Positions 5,518 through 8,847 of a DNA stretch of 8,847 nucleotides are shown here, piece after piece. Each line of letters starts with the position of its first letter. The first letter of the stretch is position 1. The notes beneath the pieces are model-generated. The model was not told the DNA's origin, ran no database searches, and saw only the letters and a list, made by a program, of their open reading frames with translations. Source of the DNA: CAMAUF01 sp046152925 (GTDB lineage: Bacteria > Chloroflexota > Dehalococcoidia > Tepidiformales > Tepidiformaceae); NCBI GenBank assembly GCA_046152925.1, contig JBJXFX010000055.1:1-8847 (forward strand), read 5' to 3'. Position numbers and translations under genes: made by a program.

Positions 5518-6860
5518 GGGAGCAGGCCTTTCGACTTCTTCGGCGGCGGGACGGGCTTCGACGCCCGCAGCCCCAGCGCCAGCTTCGGTGCGAACGAGGC
5601 GACTTTCCAGACAACGATCGCCGTCCCGATGGCGCGCCCGCGGTTGCGGCCTTTCGCTCGCTTGGCCTTGGCCGCAATGGCGGAGGGCGACGGGATGGCC
5701 GGCACTGCGGCCGCCGCGAGCTGCTGCGCGAGCACGAGGTTGGCGGCCGCGACATCGGCCAGGTTCGCGACCACCGAGGCTGGCGAGTGGCCAGACACGG
5801 GTGCCGCACCTTTGACCTTTCTTGCTTCGGGCTCTTTCGCCTGTTTCTTGGGGCGCGCGAGCATGATGCCCGCGACCGCAATCGCGACCCCAGCCCCGAC
5901 GAGGAGGAGCGTCTTCGTGCTGGGGCCGCGGCGGGCGGCGGCACGGTCGTTTTCGGTCACCAGTTCGGCCAGTGGCGGGAGCGAGACTTCGACCTCGGGC
6001 TCGAAGGCGCCGCGGTCGAGGTCTTCGAGGAAGGTCTCGACGACCGACGTGAAGCCCGCGGGGTTATCGCCCGGCACGCTGTGGCCCGCATCCGGGACGA
6101 GGACGACGCGCGCACGCTGCATCTCGCGCTGGGCGCGGTCGGCGACCTCTTGCGTGAGGACATCGCTGCGGCCGCCGCGGATCAGCAACGTTGGCGGCTT
6201 CACGGCGCGGTAGAGGTCCCACATCTGCTCGTTGGTCGACTCGCTGCCGACCCGGATGCCGCTGTCTTTCTGGCGGAAGCGCTTGTCGAACTTCCAGGTC
6301 CACTTCCCGTTCTCGGTCGGCTTCAGCCGGTGGCGCATGCGCTCGCGGATGTTGTCGATCGAGCGGTGCGGGTTGAAGTGGTGGGCCATTTGCACGAACT
6401 CTTCGAACTCGAGGTCGTCGGGGCCTTGCGTGAACCGCATGATGTTTTCGACGCCCTCGCGGGCCGCTTCTGGGCCGACATCGACCAGGACGAGGGCGCG
6501 GACGGGCTCCGGGTGGGCCACCGTATAGGTGACCGCGTTCATGCCGCCCATGCTGTGCCCCATCAACACGAAGCGGTCGAGTCCGAGTGCTAGGCGAAAG
6601 GCGTTGACGTCGTTACAGAAGGCGTCGCGGCTGTAGTCGCCGTCTTGGGCCCAATCGCTATCGCCGTGGCCGCGCTGGTGCAGCGCGATGAGGCGGAAAC
6701 GGTCCTGCATGCGTCCGGCGAATTCGTCGAACATGTGTCCGTCCACGCCGAAGCCGTGGAGCATCAGGATCGCTGGCGACGATGGCTCGCCCCACTCTTG
6801 GTAGTGGAGCTTGAGCCCCTCGACGGTCACGTCACGGTCTGTGTACGAAGCAGTGGCCAC
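5505..6860 (-). CDS. Alpha/beta-fold hydrolase with C-terminal transmembrane and basic tail
   Basis: The 451-residue product is read from GTG 6860, which has GGAGG 5 nt upstream (6866-6870). The frame stays open upstream to 7013, but that stretch contains the terminator of the previous gene. Residues 1 to about 285 are a classic hydrolase: MLHGFG (33-38), HQRGHGDSDW (61-70), nucleophile elbow GHSMGG with S103 (101-106), RGGRSD with acid D233, and DAGH with H260. A helical lid lies between about 130 and 215. After about 300 comes a linker, one clear membrane segment (about 317-336), an Ala/Lys/Pro-rich tail with lysine clusters, and a second hydrophobic stretch (about 411-422). Cytoplasmic hydrolases of this kind normally end near 280-300, so the tail of about 150 residues is unusual and suggests membrane tethering. 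It is first in the leftward cluster. Substrate unknown. Confidence 0.88.
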   Translation of the reverse strand: MATASYTDRDVTVEGLKLHYQEWGEPSSPAILMLHGFGVDGHMFDEFAGRMQDRFRLIALHQRGHGDSDWAQDGDYSRDAFCNDVNAFRLALGLDRFVLMGHSMGGMNAVTYTVAHPEPVRALVLVDVGPEAAREGVENIMRFTQGPDDLEFEEFVQMAHHFNPHRSIDNIRERMRHRLKPTENGKWTWKFDKRFRQKDSGIRVGSESTNEQMWDLYRAVKPPTLLIRGGRSDVLTQEVADRAQREMQRARVVLVPDAGHSVPGDNPAGFTSVVETFLEDLDRGAFEPEVEVSLPPLAELVTENDRAAARRGPSTKTLLLVGAGVAIAVAGIMLARPKKQAKEPEARKVKGAAPVSGHSPASVVANLADVAAANLVLAQQLAAAAVPAIPSPSAIAAKAKRAKGRNRGRAIGTAIVVWKVASFAPKLALGLRASKPVPPPKKSKGLLPWRG

Positions 6861-6895
6861 CGTCACCTCCGAAGCGGTGATCTTAGCACCGCGCT

Positions 6896-6918
6896 CGCCG
6901 AATCGGCGGAATCCGCCG
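6896..6918. promoter_or_regulatory. Overlapping, mutually exclusive palindromes in the hydrolase leader
   Basis: CGCCGA-a-TCGGCG (6896-6908) and CGGCGGA-a-TCCGCCG (6904-6918) share bases 6904-6908, so only one can form as a stem at a time. Each has a near-zero loop, which suits a protein-binding dyad better than an RNA hairpin. They lie between the terminator of the Fe-S carrier gene and the hydrolase ribosome-binding site, where an operator or promoter would be expected. Confidence 0.3.
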
Positions 6919-6924
6919 GGCGTG

Positions 6925-6953
6925 AAAACGGGGACGGCCGAAGCCGTCCCCGT
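6925..6953 (-). terminator. Intrinsic terminator with UUCG tetraloop, after the Fe-S carrier gene
   Basis: On the minus strand ACGGGGACGGC (6953-6943), loop TTCG (6942-6939) and GCCGTCCCCGT (6938-6928) form a perfect 11-bp stem. It runs straight into TTTT (6928-6925). It begins about 29 nt past the TAG of the gene ending at 6982. The extra-stable UUCG loop, long GC stem and U-run make a standard Rho-independent terminator. It separates the Fe-S carrier from the leftward hydrolase cluster and rules out the longer reading frame of the hydrolase. Confidence 0.9.
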
Positions 6954-6981
6954 GTGTGCGATCTGGTTGCGATAGGCTCGC

Positions 6982-7362
6982 CTAGCAGCAGGCCTTGGGC
7001 GCGCCGCTGCCATCGGAAGTCTGGAAGCTCGAACCGCAGGCGCAGCTCTTCGTCGCGTTCGGGTTGAAGATGCTGAAGCCGCTCTTCATCACATCTTCGA
7101 CGTAGTCGATTTCGGCGCCGTTCAGGTAGCGGGCGCTCTCCGGGTCGACGACGATGCGGACGCCGCTGTGGGTGAGGATGATGTCGTCTTCTTCGGTGGA
7201 GCGGGCAAGGGCCATGCCGTACTGGTAACCGGAGCAGCCGCCACCCGCGACGAAGACGCGGAGAGCGCCTTCGGTCAGGTTGCGGGCTTCGAGCAGGGCC
7301 TTGGCCTTCGTGGCGGCCTTTTCGGTGATATTCACGAGCGGTTCGACAACGACAGCTTCCAA
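6982..7362 (-). CDS. erpA: A-type iron-sulfur cluster carrier (HesB/IscA/ErpA family)
   Basis: The 126-residue protein receives and passes on Fe-S clusters during maturation of apo-proteins in the cytoplasm. Family marks are VNITEKAATKAKALLE near the N-terminus (10-25), LRVFVAGGGCSGYQYGM (34-50) with ligand C43, a VVDPESARYLNGAEIDYVED segment (71-90), and the C-terminal NPNATKSCACGSSF with ligands C107 and C109. This is the full C-x(63)-C-x-C set. Two extra cysteines end the chain (125-126). I choose TTG 7362 because GGAGG (7369-7373) lies 6 nt upstream; an ATG at 7413 and a GTG at 7335 have no such site. The gene is followed by an intrinsic terminator, so it is probably transcribed alone. 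The symbol reflects ErpA-like sequence and could equally be a general A-type carrier. Confidence 0.9.
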   Translation of the reverse strand: MEAVVVEPLVNITEKAATKAKALLEARNLTEGALRVFVAGGGCSGYQYGMALARSTEEDDIILTHSGVRIVVDPESARYLNGAEIDYVEDVMKSGFSIFNPNATKSCACGSSFQTSDGSGAPKACC

Positions 7363-7385
7363 GAGAATCCTCCGCGCCGCCGAAG

Positions 7386-7430
7386 CTGGCGCCCTAAGTG
7401 CTACTGAAAGCATAGCGTTGTGGGCGCCAG
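7386..7430. promoter_or_regulatory. 9-bp perfect inverted repeat in the divergent intergenic region
   Basis: CTGGCGCCC (7386-7394) and GGGCGCCAG (7422-7430) are exact reverse complements separated by 27 bp. They straddle the likely promoter of the Fe-S carrier gene: the right arm falls in the spacer between its -35 and -10 boxes and the left arm lies just past the expected transcription start. Each half also contains the palindrome GGCGCC. A repressor binding site pair or an mRNA leader stem are both possible. Confidence 0.4.
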
Positions 7431-7438
7431 CGCGTCTA
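7409..7438 (-). promoter_or_regulatory. Candidate promoter of the Fe-S carrier gene
   Basis: Minus strand TAGACG (7438-7433, four of six matches to TTGACA), an 18-bp spacer, and TATGCT (7414-7409, four of six matches to TATAAT). The expected start is near 7402, leaving a leader of about 40 nt with the GGAGG ribosome-binding site. The match is moderate and was found by eye. Confidence 0.35.
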
Positions 7439-7486
7439 CCCGAACTTTGGCCGGGCGTCCGGTTCGAGCGCAGCCGGGGGTGCCCG

Positions 7487-7492
7487 TACGCT
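7487..7492 (+). promoter_or_regulatory. -10-like box TACGCT, 6 nt before the methyltransferase ATG
   Basis: TACGCT fits the TAnnnT pattern of a -10 box and is followed by six bases (gaccgg) and then ATG 7499. A weak -35 candidate TTCGAG (7463-7468) lies 18 bp upstream. No well-spaced Shine-Dalgarno sequence precedes the ATG; the only G-run ends about 17 nt away. The arrangement matches that at 1349-1361 exactly in spacing and suggests a leaderless transcript. Confidence 0.35.
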
Positions 7493-7498
7493 GACCGG

Positions 7499-8847
7499 AT
7501 GCCGCGCCGCCGCCGTGCCCATACTCCAGACGGGCCGCCGTTCGTTGGCGACCTCGTCGAGCTCGATGCCGGCCCCATCGTTTTCGGTGGAGCGTCGCTT
7601 TCAAGGCTCGACGATGGCCGCGTCGTCTTCGTCTCGTTCGCGGTCCCGGGCGAGCGCGTCGAGGTCAGGGTCGAGAAGACGCACGCCGACTACCTCGAAG
7701 GCGCTGTCGAACGGGTGCTCACCCCAGCGCCGGGCCGGGTCGAGCCGCGCTGCGGGCTGTTCGGGCAGTGTGGTGGCTGCCAATTGCAGCACATGGCGTA
7801 CCCAGACCAGCTGACTGCGAAGGAAGCCATCGTCCGCGAACAGCTCGAACGGATCGGCCACCTCGACCCGTCGGTTGTGCGCCCGATTCGCGGCGCGGCG
7901 AAGCCGTGGGGCTACCGCAACCACGCGCGATTCTCGACCGGCCACACTTTCGGCGACCTCGGCTTCGTGCATCGCCGCGGGCGGGGGTTGCTCACCGTCG
8001 AGTCGTGCCCGATCGCCCACCCGATGGTCAACGCGATCCTGCCGCGCCTGCAACGGCTTGGGAAGGGGTTGCATCAGGTGCAGGTGCGCTGCTCCGAAGC
8101 CACGGGCAGCGTCCTGATCAATCCCGCGGTGCCCGGCGCGCCGATGGAGACGGGGCAACGTGAGTACACGGAGCGGCTCGCGGGCCACGACTTCGTGGTC
8201 GCTGATTCGGCCTTCTTCCAGGTCAATTCGGCCCAGGCCGAGGTCATGATCGAACTCATCGGAGGGGCGCTGCCCGAGCGCGGCCGGTTGTTGGTTGACG
8301 GCTTCGCCGGCGTGGGCACGTTCGCCGTCATCTTCGCCGAGCGCTTCGAGCGCGTCATCGCGATCGAAGAGTCCGCCAGTGCGGCTCGGCACGCGGCTGT
8401 GAACCTGGCCCAGGCGCCGAACGTTGAGATGCTGACCGGCAAGGTCGAGACCGTGCTCCCGGACCTCGGCCTGGCCCCAGATGCCGTCGTGCTCGACCCG
8501 CCGCGGCCAGGGTGCGCGCCGCCCGTGATCGAGGCGCTCACGAAGTCCCGGCCCGCGACGATCGTCTACGTCTCCTGCAACCCGTCGACGTTGGCGCGCG
8601 ACCTGCGGCTCCTGGTCGACGGCGGGTATCGCTTGGACTGGGTCACGCCCTTAGACATGTTCCCGCAGACCGGGCACATCGAGTGCGTGACGAAGTTGTC
8701 GGCGCTGGGGCGGCCTGCCCTCACCCCCGGCCCCTCTCCCGACTCCGCGGGAGAGGGGAGCGATCCTGGCCCCTTTGGGACGACCGGTGCTTCTTCAACC
8801 GTCCTCGACCTGGGCGGTCCCACGAAGTCCACGACAGGCTCCCTCTC
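7499..8847 (+). CDS. RlmD/TrmA-family RNA (uracil-5-)-methyltransferase, open at the window end
   Basis: The frame runs from ATG 7499 with no stop to the last base, giving 449 full codons. SAM-dependent enzymes of this family methylate C5 of a uridine in 23S rRNA or tRNA. A basic N-terminus precedes a TRAM-like RNA-binding beta-barrel (about 15-72). The [4Fe-4S] cysteines follow as C85, C91, C94 (CGLFGQCGGC) and C170 (ESCPIAH). Then come FFQVN (239-243), SAM loop DGFAGVGTF (267-275), LDPPRPGC (332-339), VSCNPSTLARDL with nucleophile C360, and FPQTGHIECV with base E395. The four-cysteine pattern favours the RlmC/RlmD branch over TrmA. Family members usually end within a few residues of that last motif. 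Here the frame continues over 45 residues through a palindromic repeat, so the true C-terminus is uncertain. It is divergent from the Fe-S carrier gene, fitting its own need for a cluster. Confidence 0.92.
   Translation, partial: MPRRRRAHTPDGPPFVGDLVELDAGPIVFGGASLSRLDDGRVVFVSFAVPGERVEVRVEKTHADYLEGAVERVLTPAPGRVEPRCGLFGQCGGCQLQHMAYPDQLTAKEAIVREQLERIGHLDPSVVRPIRGAAKPWGYRNHARFSTGHTFGDLGFVHRRGRGLLTVESCPIAHPMVNAILPRLQRLGKGLHQVQVRCSEATGSVLINPAVPGAPMETGQREYTERLAGHDFVVADSAFFQVNSAQAEVMIELIGGALPERGRLLVDGFAGVGTFAVIFAERFERVIAIEESASAARHAAVNLAQAPNVEMLTGKVETVLPDLGLAPDAVVLDPPRPGCAPPVIEALTKSRPATIVYVSCNPSTLARDLRLLVDGGYRLDWVTPLDMFPQTGHIECVTKLSALGRPALTPGPSPDSAGEGSDPGPFGTTGASSTVLDLGGPTKSTTGSL
8718..8760. repeat. 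Palindromic extragenic-type repeat read through by the methyltransferase frame
   Basis: The element is CCCTCACCCCCGG followed by CCCCTCTCCC (8731-8740), loop GACTCCGC (8741-8748) and GGGAGAGGGG (8749-8758), a perfect 10-bp stem. From memory, near-identical CCTCACCCC(C)GGCCCCTCTCCC palindromes are dispersed in the intergenic DNA of many unrelated GC-rich bacteria. In the methyltransferase frame it encodes ALTPGPSPDSAGEGS, a peptide often seen at mis-extended protein ends. It lies at the normal end of the gene, so it may act as a terminator or mRNA-stabilising stem. Confidence 0.75.

Noticed and set aside
5484..6593. 369-codon open frame on the + strand opposite the two hydrolases
   Set aside because: It is antisense to two hydrolases with intact catalytic motifs and has no family features of its own.
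6861..7013. N-terminal extension of the membrane-tailed hydrolase to 7013
   Set aside because: The stretch contains the intrinsic terminator of the preceding gene and overlaps its end, while GTG 6860 has GGAGG at proper spacing and matches the domain start.
7601..8392. 263-codon open frame on the - strand opposite the methyltransferase
   Set aside because: It is the mirror of a well-conserved RlmD-family gene and has no recognisable domain.
8566..8832. 88-codon - strand frame with a CPVC motif and a repeat-encoded peptide
   Set aside because: The CxxC-like motif is the reverse of conserved methyltransferase codons, and the LPSPAESGEGPG stretch is the palindromic repeat read backwards.

Overview
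This is a GC-rich (roughly two-thirds G+C), densely coding bacterial chromosomal window with nine protein genes. Start codons are mixed (ATG, GTG, one probable TTG). No rRNA, tRNA, CRISPR array, transposase or phage gene is visible. The gene mix is CaiB-type CoA transferase, crotonase, two alpha/beta-hydrolases, VanY-like carboxypeptidase, A-type Fe-S carrier and RlmD-type methyltransferase. It suits a free-living heterotroph of a high-GC phylum such as Chloroflexota or Actinomycetota. That placement is a weak inference; nothing here fixes the taxon.

Layout. (a) 1-339: 3' end of a GNAT acetyltransferase (+). (b) 340-606: non-coding, with a large imperfect inverted repeat (430-562) and a strong GC hairpin (559-578). 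(c) 607-1260 (-): a protein made of two tandem copies of one dimeric alpha/beta-barrel-like domain, divergent from (d) 1361-2551 (+), a class III CoA-transferase that overlaps by one base a small DUF3303-like gene (2551-2847). (e) 2840-2904: four forward and four inverted copies of a heptamer between convergent genes. (f) A leftward cluster, in transcription order: membrane-tailed alpha/beta-hydrolase (6860-5505), second alpha/beta-hydrolase (5517-4717, overlapping by 13 bp), VanY-like carboxypeptidase (4683-3778) and crotonase (3714-2911). (g) 7362-6982 (-): an A-type Fe-S carrier ending at a textbook intrinsic terminator with a UUCG loop. This separates it from the cluster and shows where the downstream hydrolase begins. 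(h) 7499-8847 (+): an RlmD/TrmA-family RNA methyltransferase whose frame stays open to the window edge because a palindromic repeat is read through after its normal last motif.

The CoA-transferase, crotonase and hydrolases suggest acyl-CoA or xenobiotic carboxylic-acid metabolism, but the substrate cannot be read from the sequence. The Fe-S carrier and the [4Fe-4S]-containing methyltransferase are divergent neighbours across a 136-bp region holding a 9-bp inverted repeat. I see no convincing new multi-gene system. The most interesting signals are the mirrored heptamer arrays, the repeat-derived C-terminus of the methyltransferase, the hydrolase with a membrane and lysine-rich tail, and two genes whose -10-like boxes sit exactly 6 nt before ATG, suggesting leaderless transcripts.
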